Shown here: piece by piece, positions 48,827-63,000 of the stretch | How positions within the stretch are numbered: position 1 is the stretch's first letter | Layout: each line of letters begins with the position of its first letter | Position numbers and translations under genes: made by a program | Source of the DNA: Nipponacmea schrenckii | Taxonomy: Eukaryota > Mollusca > Gastropoda > Lottiidae | Assembly: GCA_030562195.1 (NCBI GenBank) | Contig: JAUJPP010000003.1 | Location: forward strand, 43,530,602-43,594,601 | DNA length: 64,000 nt | Reading direction: 5' to 3' | Notes under the pieces: model-generated | What the model saw: only the letters and a program-made list of their open reading frames with translations | The model's database searches: none | What the model was told of the DNA's origin: nothing

Positions 48827-49560
48827 TATTTCCAACAGGTTCAAATTTGGCAAATTCTATAGAATATCTGTATAAGTTTACAGTTGGCTTATTTGGAAAA
48901 TATAAGACTTAGATAATTTTCAATTTTTTATTCATTCATATATATTGTGAGTAATTATTAAACTACTTCTTAAAAGAAATCCAATAATACTTAAAAGGTT
49001 TTGTCAAAATACACCCCATAGAATCATACGGAGACCTGGTAGACTTTCTTTTGATGTTCCAGACATTTTATTTATTTAAATTTGACAGTGAAAAGCGGAA
49101 GTAATGTATTAAATGATCTGTGGCCCTGTTCAATAATATGTGAGTTGTTACTATCTGGCCAACGTTATTTTTTTTCTGTGACGGTCTTTGGACTATATTT
49201 AAGCAGTTGTTAAAAGGTATTGAACATTGTTGTAGTAAAATCATAAATATTTTTTTATCTTTTGCAATTGCTCTAAATATCAACTCAAACATAGTCCAAG
49301 ATAACTATTTTTGGTTACTTCATGGTTCATCAGGAACCACCATAGTTCATTACATAGAATTATATTTTTGTAAATTTTGTAAATAATAAATACATATATA
49401 AAGATAAAATGGTTTTTTTTTAGGATCTGAAACCAATATTATCTATTTGATGACGAAATTCTTTTTTTCATATTAATTTATGAAATTTGTTATTGAAAGG
49501 GAGGTAACTCATTAAGTTCTTCTGGAACTCTTCATCATTTGAAAACTATAAAAAGCTGTA
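48827..49560. other. Intergenic, nothing firm seen
   Basis: AT-rich. A 74-codon minus-strand frame near its left part lacks splice context or homology that I can see. Confidence 0.35.
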
Positions 49561-49637
49561 CAGTAATGAAAAATGGCGGATAAACAAAACAAGTCTTTGC
49601 ATGAAAAAAGAAAACGTAAATGAACAAAATCTAAAAA
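49560..49637 (+). promoter_or_regulatory. Candidate CEP162 promoter / non-coding first exon
   Basis: AAAATGGCGG at about 49569-49579 resembles the YY1-type start-site motif, and AAAAA|GTAAGG at 49638 is a plausible donor. The CEP162 coding start at 51092 is only 10 nt after the acceptor TTTTTTAAAG (51080), so a 5' UTR exon upstream is required. A 16-codon upstream frame (49573-49623) is very Lys-rich. Assignment is an inference. Confidence 0.35.
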
Positions 49638-50329
49638 GTAAGGTCTGAAAATGGATTTTTGAATCAATTTTAATACATGTATAGCTTAAGAGCTGGTGTT
49701 TGGCATCATAGTTTTTGTAGCATTCATGTTGACATTGTTTGGCATGAAATTCGTGATGATTTGATAACTGTGGAATCGATCATCATGGATGTTTATTAAG
49801 TGGGTTTGAAATTCAATATGAGTTGACTCTGGAAGTAACACTATAGAACCAACTTGGGACTTTATAGGTACAACTTTCTAACTACATTGCATTGATTGAG
49901 CTTTAAATTATTTTCTGTACTAATTAAATAATCTAAATGAAATGAGGACATTATTCAAAAAAAAATTCTCAACTGAAAATCTTTCTGTAGTCTACTGGGT
50001 TATGAAGGTAAAAATTTCAGTGATGTTACATTTGAAATAGACACCCAAAGCACAGGCACCAGATTCTGGTGCCTGTGACCCAAAGTTCATATGAAAATTC
50101 CCCTCTTGCTAGCCCTGTAAAATCATATTAACAAAATAGTCAAATAATAACTTTTCAAATTGAACATTCGTCAACCTAAACTCAGGGCAACCCAGGACTC
50201 TCAGTAGTAAGTTGGTATTTCAAATCATATGAGGACATGGTTTACAAAATTGAACTCATTCCATCTTAAGACTTGAAATATAATTGTCCGAAACTTCCTG
50301 ACTATTCCCAGCCTCTAAGTCTAATAGCC

Positions 50330-50960
50330 ATCCTATTTGGACAGATATAGCTGGGGAAGAGTCAGAAAAACTAAACCACAGAAATTGTGATTTTCCGTAC
50401 CTTAGTGGGTGTGGCGGTTTTAAAAGTATTTAAATACCAGATTATTTTGGATGTGCATGCAATTTGATTAAACTACAAAAACGGTTTGAAATTTGATGAG
50501 CCTCGGTGTGAGTTTTCGTTATAATCCAAAGACGAAGCCTATGAAAAATCAATCAAGTCGAATTACTGCCCTTGTTCTTGAAAACATGTGGCCGTGATAG
50601 AGAGCTTGTTTCTTAAAAGATGTTGATGAAACTTGGTGTGAGTGTTTTTAATAACCTAAGAATGAACCCTGTTGAAATTCAGACTAATGGAAATTAAAAT
50701 AATTCGTAATGCCCTTGTTCTTGAATTCTTTGTGGTGGTGTCTTGATAGAATCTAGATGAAACTCGGTGTGAGTGTTTGTAATAACCCATGAATGAACCT
50801 AATTGAAAATCAGACAAATCAAAAAATATTTGATTTATATATTTGCCCTTTTTCTTCAAAATGAGTTGAATTTATTGTGGATATGATATAGAGCCAGTTT
50901 CTTGATAGATTTTGATGAAACTTTGTTTTCTGTTTGTAAATATCTAGGATGAACCTATTG
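50330..50960 (+). repeat. Internal units of the dispersed element family, no ends
   Basis: Three units of about 150 bp with GATGAAACTTGGTGTGAGTG, TTTGTAATAACC and ATGAACC(T/C) then TGAAAATCAGAC recur from about 50480. The termini found in complete copies are absent. A short preceding stretch, GACAGATATAGCTGGGGAAG (50340), matches one at about 43540. Confidence 0.55.
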
Positions 50961-51091
50961 AATAAAAATCTTTCATTTACCGATAACTCTTGTCAACATA
51001 TTCGCTGCTTTTATATATGTGGTTGTTTTACAATGGCCATTGCTATTTTTATGTAACAATTCAATCTTCATTTTTTAAAGGTAAAATAAAG

Positions 51092-54000
51092 ATGTCTAAA
51101 AGATTTACAAAGGAAGATTTAGACACTCAGTTTGATGCATTTCTTAGAGATGTAAGTGTTCTTATTGATTGTAACTTTCTTATTTAAAATTAATGTTAAA
51201 TGTGCGCTGTGTTTGTAAGGACATACAAGGGTTTAAATTTTTTGTAACTACGTGTTTGTAAAACCACATTGCTTAGAGGAGTACATAAACCGTAAAATCA
51301 TATACAAGAAGTTAAAATTATTTTAACTTTTATTTAGTCTGTATCATCAGATGAATCATTGAATAAATACCTAAAGAAACCAAGTACAAAGGAACAGAAA
51401 CCACATTGGTATGAAGATGATGATGATGACAGTGAAAACGGTAAGTTATTTCTTACTTTATTTCAAATGTTTCAATATTTTTATATGCTACATCAAACTG
51501 TATTAATATAATTGGTGTTACATTGAAATGGTATAACAAAATATTATAATTTTAATGATCACATAATTAAAAGAAAGGCTTTTCTCTCTTAGAATTTAAC
51601 ACTTGTATGAATCTTTATTTATTCACATGCTTCGACATAAAGAGGTTTACCTGTTTTTTGGTTCAAGATGGTTTTTATACGCCCACATGGAAATGTGGAC
51701 GTATATTGCCGTCGCCCCCGTCCGTCTCTCCGTCTGTCGGTCCGTCCGTCGGTCCGTCATCATTTGTTGTATCCACGATAGAGGCTACAGTTTTTATCCG
51801 ATCTTAATGAAACTTGGTATACATGTATATATTGATGATATCTCGGTCAAGTTCAAAAATGGAAATTATCGCATGAACGTTTTTGAGTTATTGCACTTGA
51901 CTAAGTAAAAACGTGTCAAATTTGGGTTGTATCCACAATAGAAGCTACAGTTTTTATCCGATCTTAATGAAACTTGTTATACATGTATATATTGATGATA
52001 TCTCGGTCAAGTTCGAAAATGGAAATTATCGAACGAACAGGTTTTGAGTTATTGCCCTTGACTTAGTAAATACACGTCAAATTTGGGTTGTATCCACGAT
52101 AGAGGCTACAGTTTTTATCCGATCTTAATGAAACTTGGTATACATGTATATATTGATGATATCTCGGTCAAGTTCAAAAATGGAAATTATCGAATGAACG
52201 GATTTTGAGTTATTGCCCTTAACTTAGTAAAAACGCGTCAAATTTGGGTTGTATCCACGATAGAGGCTACAGTTTTTATCCGATCTTAATGAAACTTGGT
52301 ATACATGTATATATTGATCAGATCTTGGTCAAGTTCAAAAATGGAAATTATTGAATGAACGGATTTTGAGTTATTGCCCTTGACTTAGTAAAAACGCATC
52401 AAATTTGGGTTGTATGATAGAGGCTAAAGTTTTTATCCAATCTTAATGAAACTTGGTATGCATGTATGGAAATTATCGAATGAACAGATTTTTATACACC
52501 GACATGAATATGTGGACGTATATTGTCGATGCCCCTGTCCGTCGGTCTGCCGGCCTGTCTGTCCGTCAACATTTGTTGTAGACACTATAGAAGCTACAAT
52601 TTTCTATGGATTTTATTGAAACTTGGTATGAGCATTGGTATTGATAAGACGGCAGTCAAGTTCGATTTGGACGATTTTTTCGATAAACAGTTTTTGAGTT
52701 ATTGCCCCTGCCTCTATATTTGTTGTAGACACAATAGAAGCTACAATTTTTAATGGATTTTAATGAAACTTGGTGTGAGCATTGGAATTGATAAGACGGT
52801 GGTCAACTTCGAATTTGAAGATTTTTTGATGAACTGTTTTTGAGTTATTGCCCTTGACTTATTTACATCACTTCAAAATTTATTGTTGATGCAATAGAAG
52901 CTACAATTTTCAATGCATTTGAATGAAACTTGGTATGAGCATTGGAATTGATAAGGCGGTGTTCAGGTTCAAATTTGACGCTTTTTTGATGAATGAGTAA
53001 TTGCCCTTGACTAAGTAAAATTGCGTAAAAATTCATTTTCTGTAGACACTATAGAAGCTACAATTATCTATGGATTTTAATGAAACTTGGTGTGAGCATT
53101 GGAATTGATAAGACGGCAGTCAAGTACGATTTTGCGGTAAACAGTTTTGGAGTTATTGCCCCTGCCTCTATATTTGTTGTAGACAAAATAGAAGCCGACA
53201 GTCAAGTTCAAATTTGAAGATTTTCAATGAACAGTTTTTTAGTTATTGCCCTTGACTTAGTAAGATTGCGTCAAAATTTTATTGTGGGTTCAATAGAAGC
53301 TATAATTTTCAATGGATTTTGATGAAACTTGGTGTGAGCATTGGAATTGATAAGACAACAGTTGAGTTTGAATTTGGCAATTTTTTGATGAACAGTTTTT
53401 GAGTTATTGCCCTTGACATAGTGAAATCTTGTCAAAATTTTAGTTTCGATGCAATAAATCCTCCAATTTTCAGAGGATTTTCATGAAACTTGGTATGAGC
53501 ATTGGAATTGATTAGACCTCAGTCAATGAATTTGACAGTTTTTCAAAGAACTGTTTTGAGTTTTTGCCCTTGACTTCAATATCCATTTAGTGAATGTTTT
53601 TGAGTCATTGCTCAATTTATTTTTCAAATTCAATGCTGCCAGTTGGCGTATGTTACCTTGCCTGGCAAGATAGTTTTTGCTTGTGATGTATCAATTTACT
53701 TTCTGTCTGTTTCAGGATTGAGTTTGACAGGCAGTAAGTTTTTAAGATCAAAGAAAACAGAGGACAATGCAAAACCAGATACAGACAAGAGTGTGGTTAG
53801 ACCAAAAACTATAAAAGATGTATGTAGCTTATATATCTATCTGGACGTAAAGTATTTTTTGGTCACATTTTTTTGGGGGGTATTATGGAGGAAAAAACCA
53901 ACTTTAAATTTGTATGATTTAAAGAATTTGTTTTAATTTAAAATCTTATATTTATATAACATCAATAATTGAAAAGGTAGCTCCTGAATTGAATAGTTCT

Positions 54001-57000
54001 GTTTTCTGTGGTGTCAATCTGGAATTATTAGATAGTTTAATTTTTTTCCAGATTGGAAAATCAAAAGGAATGAAAGGAAAGTCAGAGATATCTTTAAGCA
54101 GAGACAGTCTGGAAGACAGTATGTGTAGATTTTTTTTCTTATTTTCCTTCTGAGATAACACATCTTAAAGCATTTATATTCATATACCCCAATGAACAGA
54201 TCAATGAATTGATTGAATAATTTTTTATTTGTTTCAGTTTCTGAAAAATCTGAGATTGATAATTGTGATGAAAAGAGAAAGTAAGTTCCTTACTTATTTG
54301 TAATGCTATGAAAAGTGAATGATGGAAATTTATTATTTTTCTTACTTTAAGGTTGCATCAATCTGTAATTTATTTTATTAGTTTTCCTTGCCATTAACAG
54401 TGAAAATTCTACTTAGAAGCCTTATGAAGAAGATCTCTTTTATTAAATTTTCAACAATAAAGATAATTATTTTTTTTTAGAGTCCAAGAAATGGTAGCTC
54501 ATGCTAGTTACACTGGTACATCATATAATAATGATCTTTCATTGGGTAAGAAAATTAAAATTTACTGATTCTTTCATGTTCTTATTCTTACTAACATTTC
54601 TTATGATTATCACCAACTTCAGCTGTCTATAATTTAAATAAAAATATTATGTATTTCATCAACAAAAAACAATAAGGTTTTGTTTCAAAAGGCCACGAAA
54701 TAATTGACTTGAGATAAAGTGGTTATTCATTTGGTATATATATTTATTTGTAGAGAATCTGATCCATAATGAATATAATAATACAAATAATGATATGAAG
54801 AATGAATATACCAGTAGTGGACATGGTATTGATACTCTTGATGAAATAGCACATAAGGAGCAATTCTTTAAGGTTAGTTTTGTTGATAACCATTAATTTC
54901 ATAGTTGCTGACAGTTGTAGAGTAAAAGATGGGTTGCCTCATTAATTAGAGCCAAGGTAAGCTTACTAATTGATTAATTGTGGTTTCTAATGAATAATCC
55001 ATGTATTCTCAAGTTCAAAAGACCTATGTGGACTTAGAAATGCTTGTGGAATCCATATGACTCTGATCTGCTTTGAAACGCTAAATTTAGACTTAGTGTT
55101 TGTTCACGTGACCAAATGACGTCATATGAATGAAGGCGTCTAAAAATTGATTTGTATTTTATTATTAGTGAGTTAAAACTTATTTAAATTAATTCATAAT
55201 GTTTTTACAAAATGATATTTAAATGTTTTATTGCCTTTTGCTAGAGATAATAAATGGAATACCAAAATGCCATTGTTGTCGCTGAAAATATTAAGGAATG
55301 AGGGCAATAACAACATGATTTATGTACCGAATTGACAGACTGGATGATCAAAAAAAAGACCAACGACATTTGAAACTTGACGTACATACCTATGTTAGTA
55401 CCTACCGTGGGAATTCCGGTCATAATCAGCCTAATTATGAGTTAATTAATGACATGTGGGACCATCTGGTATTTTTCCCAGTCATTAGAACACCTCTACT
55501 TTCTATTGATATAAGTATTACTGGTCCAATTATGGTATATATATATGAAAATAAGGGAAGGCAACATTAACAGATATACAGTATATCCTGCACACACGAC
55601 CACCTTTATTAAGGGCCCACCTTCAATAAACGACCACAATAAATTCCCCCCTACAAGTTTTCACTGTAATCATCGACTAATAAGCTACCACCTTCATTAC
55701 GCGACCAGCGGCCTTGTATTTATACTCCCAATTGATTAAAGTAACTCAATTAAGCGACCATGACACTTCTGATTATCTCCCAAGATCACGTTCACGGTGA
55801 TCGGTGATATTCAGTGAGATTATCGCTAATCGGTAATTAGATAATCTTCTACAGCTTAATTAAGTGAAAGTAGAGTGTACCGGATGTTGTTATAAAATCA
55901 TATTAATCAGGTGAAAATGGAATAATGCGTGTTACCGGGCAATTAAAATGCAAGTAAAGAAGGATATCTTATTTACTTAAGGTAGAGAATTTTGATTTGA
56001 AAACGATAGTTACAGTGAAAACTTTGGTATCTAAAAGAAAATAAAATATGACAAAATAGGGTATCCCGTCGGTAGATAGGAGACATCATGCAAAAGCAGT
56101 AGAAACTATACATGTATGAGTAAAAGTTAGATCTTATGATTTCCAAAATGTCAAAACGAAATGGTCTTGCAGTTGCAGTTCCTCTCTTAAGAGGCCACCT
56201 TCACTCAGCGACCTTTTTTGAATATTCCCTTGAGTGGTCTCTGAATGCAGGTTCTACTGTATTTGGTTTGAGAGGATCAAATCAATCTAGAATGTTAAAA
56301 TTTCTTCAAATAGGCATTTTCATATTTTGTAAAGCAAATTAACTTTGTATGCCCCCTTTATGTGATAATTGATTAAAAAAATGTTTTCCTGACTACAGAT
56401 AAATGAAGAGAAAATATCTTGACTTGATTATTACATTTATATTTGAAAGGGCCTAGAAGACCAATCAGTTGATTATAATAAATTAATTGGTGATATCAGT
56501 GGTACAACATATAATCCTATTGATACTAAACCTTTAACAACAATAGATTATTCTCATACACCTCAGTTACTTGTTGATGATAAACCAACAGATTCACATA
56601 ATGCATCATTGGATAAGGTTAGTACATGTTTTTATCTTACTGAGTTTTATGCTGCATTCAAATCAAACTAGACCAAAGTCTGAAGGTTATAATTTCAACT
56701 AAGCAAACAGATTCACTATCTATTGTAAACTTTATTTCCTTCAAAGCATAAAGTGAATTATATCACTGTTCAACTATCAATAAAATTTTTCTGATTTTCT
56801 TAATAGTTACTTTAATCTTCGAATGCAGTTCTAACTTGTTCTTCTTTTTATTTGATAGGACTCCTCACATCAAAAACCTAGTATGTTATCAAAAGGTATA
56901 GAGTATGCTTTTTTTCAGTGCAATACGTTTCTTTCATTCACTATATATACAATCATATATTTTTGATGGATTGTTTTCCATTTCTGTTCATAAGCTTAAC

Positions 57001-60000
57001 ATGGAATAAATATTTAAAGATTTTTTTGTGATTATATTGGAATGCTTAAATATCCTTAACTGAGATATAATATAAGGTCAAAATTCTCAGTTCATAAGTG
57101 TATAAGAGTCATATCTTTCACCATTTTGACTTACAATGCAGACTTCATATTTTATCTCTATATTGCAGTTTCACTCTTAGATTCTATGGATTCAACATTG
57201 AATACAACAACTTCACCTAAAGTTGGTAGGTCTAGAGAAAAAGAATTGACAGGAGATCAAGATAATATAGGATTAACAGTGCCTGGATTATCTAGAGCTA
57301 ACACAGGAACAGGTAAGCCTTGACATTCTGTTAAAATAATGACTACATATACAAGTTAATCATGTTCTTTTTTAATTACAGTAACAGTACTTGGCCTGGA
57401 CTATATTTTGTATTTTTTTGGTTTCAAACCCCTTTATGCTATTTTTAATTGTTGGAGTTAAGCAACTACTTTGCATGACTCATTTTGTGATGACAAAATT
57501 AACTAATGGGAAATTTTGTTTAAATTTTGGTTGTGTAGAATTTATGGGTACTAATACAAGTAAAGAAATAGAAGATCTACATCAAGCTATGAGAGAAGTT
57601 GGTAGATCTACACTTACTGCAGCTCCACAGCCATCTGATAATATAACAACATCCCAAGATCAGCTAGTAGATCAACTATTTAATACTAATAATCAGGGTA
57701 GGTTCATGAATGTACAGCATCAATTTATAGATATCAGCATAGCAAGGCAGACTCTTGTCTCATTACCTGACAATTTGCAGTACTATACATTAAAGTTAAA
57801 TATTATGTTCTTTATTTCAAAGAAACCTAAATGTAATTTTAGTTTCTTTATCAATAAGGTTAATGTATTTCTTAAATTCTAAATTATGCATTGGGCCACC
57901 TGGTTTTATCTGTGCGTGGTACTGTTTAAGGTACTGTTGTTTGTTCATTATTTTCTATTTTATAGGTAGTGATAGACCAGTTAGTGAAATATTTCGTGAT
58001 ATAGATAATCTAGAATCAAAACAACGTGAAAGTTATCAAGATGATGTTCCTGATATTAGACTATTATCAGATTATAAAACACAACAGCCAGTTTATCAAC
58101 ATAAAAGAGGTACTACTTCTTAACAATTTCAGGTTCTCTGAGACTAAAACTCATTCTCTGTTCTCTGGAAATTGATTGGTAGAAAGTAAAGTCAATGTTT
58201 CCGTATAAATCCTACAAGTTTACTTTATCAAAAGTTTTTTCAAATATAGTTAGGATAGTTCTGATTGACATTGACCTGCTGTATTTTTTTTTAAGCATCA
58301 CCATCATCTGCAAGTGAAGACATAAAAATAGATGGAGTAATAGGAGGGTTTGATCATTCTCATACTGAAGATACAGAAGTTTATCAACCTGTTATTAATG
58401 TTGTAAGTAAAACAAATCTTTCTTTACTGCCTTTATTTACATATTTATTCTACATAATTACAATATTTAATGATTTGTACAGAATACATCACTTTCTTGT
58501 TGGTATTTAAAATAGAATTAGTTTATTACTTTTACCTTCTTAAATGCTGTTTCAAACATATTATTCTTTGTCATATGGACAATTAGGTCATAGAATATAT
58601 TTAATGTTGTATCTATCATTAATGGACCATTGTAATAGTTATTGTATTTTGCTTCTTTCAGTCAGTTAAAGATAAAAGTAAAGCACCAAGTCAAGAAAAT
58701 AAACGTAGGTACTATTGTCTATGTATTAACAGACATGCTTATAATGGCTGGTGGAGGAAATTTTCATATTAAAGAAAAAATTTCACTCATGTATTTGATT
58801 TTTCATTTGTAGGAACAAGTAAGCCTCGAAATCGTTATAACAAGGTTCAGAGTTCTGGTTATGGTAAAAGATCTCCATCTGTATCACCAATAAGATCACC
58901 AAATAGACAATTATCTGACAAGAGTAAAAAATTGAGTCAATCTTCACCTAATATAAGTAATAGATACAAAACAACTACAAAATGTGAGTTATAGTAACTT
59001 TTCATGGGCGATATTTCCAGAATAATATTTTTGATTGTCAATACTAATATTTCAAGATTGATAGAGTTTAATCTGCAACCATATATATATATTGCTGCCT
59101 AGTGATTAGAATGAACTGATTTTTTGATCCAAACTGACATTTAACTTATATTTCTTTTTCATAAATATAGTCTTGGACATCAGGCTATATGTTTCATAAG
59201 GAAATGGTCTGAAATTTCATTTTGTGAACAACTTTTCCGCTCTCTTTAATCGTAATTTCTCAGTACCTGTAAAAATGTCATGATTTTTATTCAGTACCAT
59301 CTAAAATAAACTTAGATAATAAAGTATATAAAAGAGACAAAAATGAACAAGAAAAGGAGATTTTGGCTTCGGTTGATTCATTTGCTAGATATTTAAAAGG
59401 ACAGATCAGTGGTCAACCATTGCCTACAGTAAATATATATTTTTTTATTACCTGATACTTCATGTGCCATATCTTTTCAAAACTTGCTGTAAGACTTATA
59501 TCAATATAATAATTTGGGTAAAGTAATTCCATGAACACATCTAGAGCAACAGGGAATCTTGTTTTTACCATTGATCACTGAAATAAATTAGTTCATTTGC
59601 ACTTGTTTTGCAGCGATTAGAATTGCTTTGTATGGTGACAATATGTTGTGATGCCACTTTAGAATGTCTATACTGTTTCTGTATTATCAATGTTATGTCT
59701 AGTATTGCTGTCCGATTTATTCAAACTGCTCAATATCAATTATACCTGTAACAGGTTAAATGGTCTAAAGATGAACCATCTCAATCATCCAGTATTAAAT
59801 TAGATCATTCTACTGGTTTAAATAGAGAACAAGTTGTATTTCAAGAGTTAAAAGATTTACAACAACAGTGGAAACAAGTTAATGATGAAAATGACAGATT
59901 AAAAGGTTTGCAGTATTATTCTACCCTCACCCTTACTTTAAGCTATATTATAAAACAGAAGATAAAGTCTCAGATAGAAAACCATTTATTTCAATATGAT

Positions 60001-63000
60001 ATACCTTGTCAACTAGTAGTACAATATTCAGAAGGGAAAACCATTGAAGTAAAAAGTGAAATTTCTTGTTTGAGATACAGTATATAAAAGATTATATTTA
60101 CATATATTCAACCCCCCAAAGTGCTAATAATTGCCCTTACATCATAATGTAGAACATGTATATATGTATAAGGGAAGTACCACACTTATATTACCTCTAG
60201 TGCTGTGAAAGAAATAAACATTACATAAACATGTATATATAAAGTATAAAACACTGTCCATCTAAATTGAAACCAATTTTATATTTATTTATCTATGATA
60301 GCCAATCTAACAGAACAAGATAATCTACATATACAGCAGATAGAGAATCTAAAAATAGAACATGAAAAAGAATTGTTTAAAATAAAACAAGAAAATTTTG
60401 TGCTTGCTGCAAAGGTATGTAGTTGGGAATACACAAGAAAATTGGAATGGCTTTTAATATTTGGCGTTGGAAGTCGTTGAACATTAAAACTAAAACATAC
60501 AATTTATTTGGCCGATCAAGTTTTTCTCAGAAATAATATTTATGTAATCATCATAAGGCGAAATATTTGGTGTATTTTTCTTATTTCATCATGATGATAC
60601 TTTTCCTAATTTTTTTTTCTAGAATCAAGCAGATGATGAGCATAAACAAATTATAGCAGCTGAAGGACTGGATAATGTTGCTAAAGAAAAGATTAACAAA
60701 TTAGAAAAAGAAATCAAAGAACAAGAGAATTTATTAGCTGGTTATGAGAAGGAAAATCAACGTTTATGTTCTAAAATGAAATTATTAGAACAAAATACTA
60801 AAGATACAGAAGAAACTATGTTTAAAGAAAATCAGAGATTAACTAGGGAGGTGTCCCAACTCAGGTACCATCTACTTTATATGATGAGATCTGTTTATCT
60901 AAATGAGATATCTTAAATCTATTTACTGCTGAACTGTAGTTCTAAAACTTTTATTTCAGTCATTGTCTTTAAATTCCTTTGTTTTTCAGAGACCAATTGA
61001 GTCAGAAAGAATATCAGTTAAAGAACAAGGGTATAATCACTGGTGTAACTGCTCAACAACAGATAGCATCAGGTGGTAACACAGAAAATAGTATCAGTGG
61101 TAATCAACCTAGTGTTAGTGGTAATCAACCAAGTGTTAGTGGTAATCAACCTTGTATCTGTGGTAAGACCCAACCAGCTCCAGCTGTACTAGGTGCTAGT
61201 AAAATATCTGAATTAGAAGCTCATTTGAAGGATATAACAGTAAGCTTTGAGTTATATTTTTATTAATCTAGCTAGATGCAAACTACTGAAACCAATAATT
61301 GTTGTTATTGCTTTTAACAAATGTTTTCATTTTAAATTTGAAATGTGTCCTGAGTATAGCTAACAATACATTGTTTTCATAATGTTATTTAAGAAGTATT
61401 GGACCTGATTTTATTATTTGAAACTTCCCTCATATATTTTACATTGGAATTACTCTTCTCCCATTGAATCATGTTTTTACTTTGATAGAAACAACACAGT
61501 ATATCCCAACGTGAATTAAAGACATTACAGAATAGTAAGTTAGAATTAGAAGAACATATTGATAAACTTATTAGAGAAAGAGAAGATTTAACAAAACAAT
61601 TACAATTAGCTAAATCTATAAGACCAGAAGAGGCTCAGGTTGGTATTATAATTCTACTTTAATAATTTGTATCAAATACTATATCAAACTTTCAATTATA
61701 ATGAAACATTTTGCAAATAGTATTTTGATAAAGAAAAAGAATGTACAAGTCTTATTGTTCACATAATACCACTTTTCAACATGATTCTATAAGCTTCATA
61801 CATTTTTGGTTGTATTATTTGTATTAAAATATCATATTGTTACCTGAATATATAGAAAATGGAAGAAAAATACAATGAAGAAATAGAAAAATTAACCAAG
61901 AAGTTAAAATGGTATACACAAAATCAGGAATTATTAGATAAAAGTGCTATGACTATAAGAACTAAAGATAGTCAAATAGAAAAACTGAAGAAACAAGTAG
62001 AAGAATTACAATCTGAGGTGAGCTTTATGGTTTGGATCCCAATTGATATTCGCTTTGTGATATTTTATAAATTTAACATTGAAGTCCATTCTTCATAAAT
62101 GATTTTTCATGAAATGAAATGAAGTAATGATATGTAACATATAGTAATTAGTTATGTAGTACCAGTTACTTTAAGTAATGTTATATACCATATGGTTATA
62201 TTCAGACTGGAAGAAAAATGGAAGAAAATAAACTTAGAGCTAAAGAGAGAGCTGCTGAACATAAAAAGGTTCAAGATTTAGAAAGACAAGTAAGCTGTCA
62301 TAGAATTAAATATTCTAATACGTTTGAGGTTATGTAATAGCAGGTCGATTTCAGAATCATTTCAGTTCATAGACATTGTTGCTTAAGCTTTGCACTTTAA
62401 AAAAAAAATGCTACAATATACATGTAGATCCAGATGGAAAGGTATATTAGTTCATGTATGTTCATATTAGTAATATACTAACTGAAAAAGTGACAGTTTG
62501 TTGATGGGCAAAAATTTGAAAATGATGTCACATTTTGAATATTTGTAACCTGGGACCTTCATTTGAAGTTTACATCCTAAAGTCAACACAATAACATATG
62601 ATATAGATTAAAACACTTTGAAAGGAGATGGTTTATAGGTTGAGTTAATAAATAAAGTACTATTGTATTGAAGGTGAGAGAAATGGAACAGATTGTAAGA
62701 AAGAGACATCCTAATTCTCTACCTGCTATGATATTAGCAGCTGGTGTAGTTAATGATACTACAGATGCTAAACAAACACCCAGTAATATAGTCTTAGAAA
62801 ATAGAATAAAAAAATTAGAAACAGAACTGGCTACTAAAGATAGTGAACATGATCAGTTATTACGAGCTATGGAACAGAAATATAACATGGTGAAGGTTTG
62901 TATTTATTTTGTTTTTAAAAATCAGGCTGTACCTTTATCATGTTTTTATCCACAAAAAAAGAAAGACATTGTAAAACTGTTTGTTTTAATTGTCAATTGG

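Noticed and set aside
51603..52753. Frames reading through GTCC/GTCT microsatellites
   Set aside because: Part of the hairpin-ended elements; Val/Arg/Ser/Cys low-complexity translation, no coding signal.
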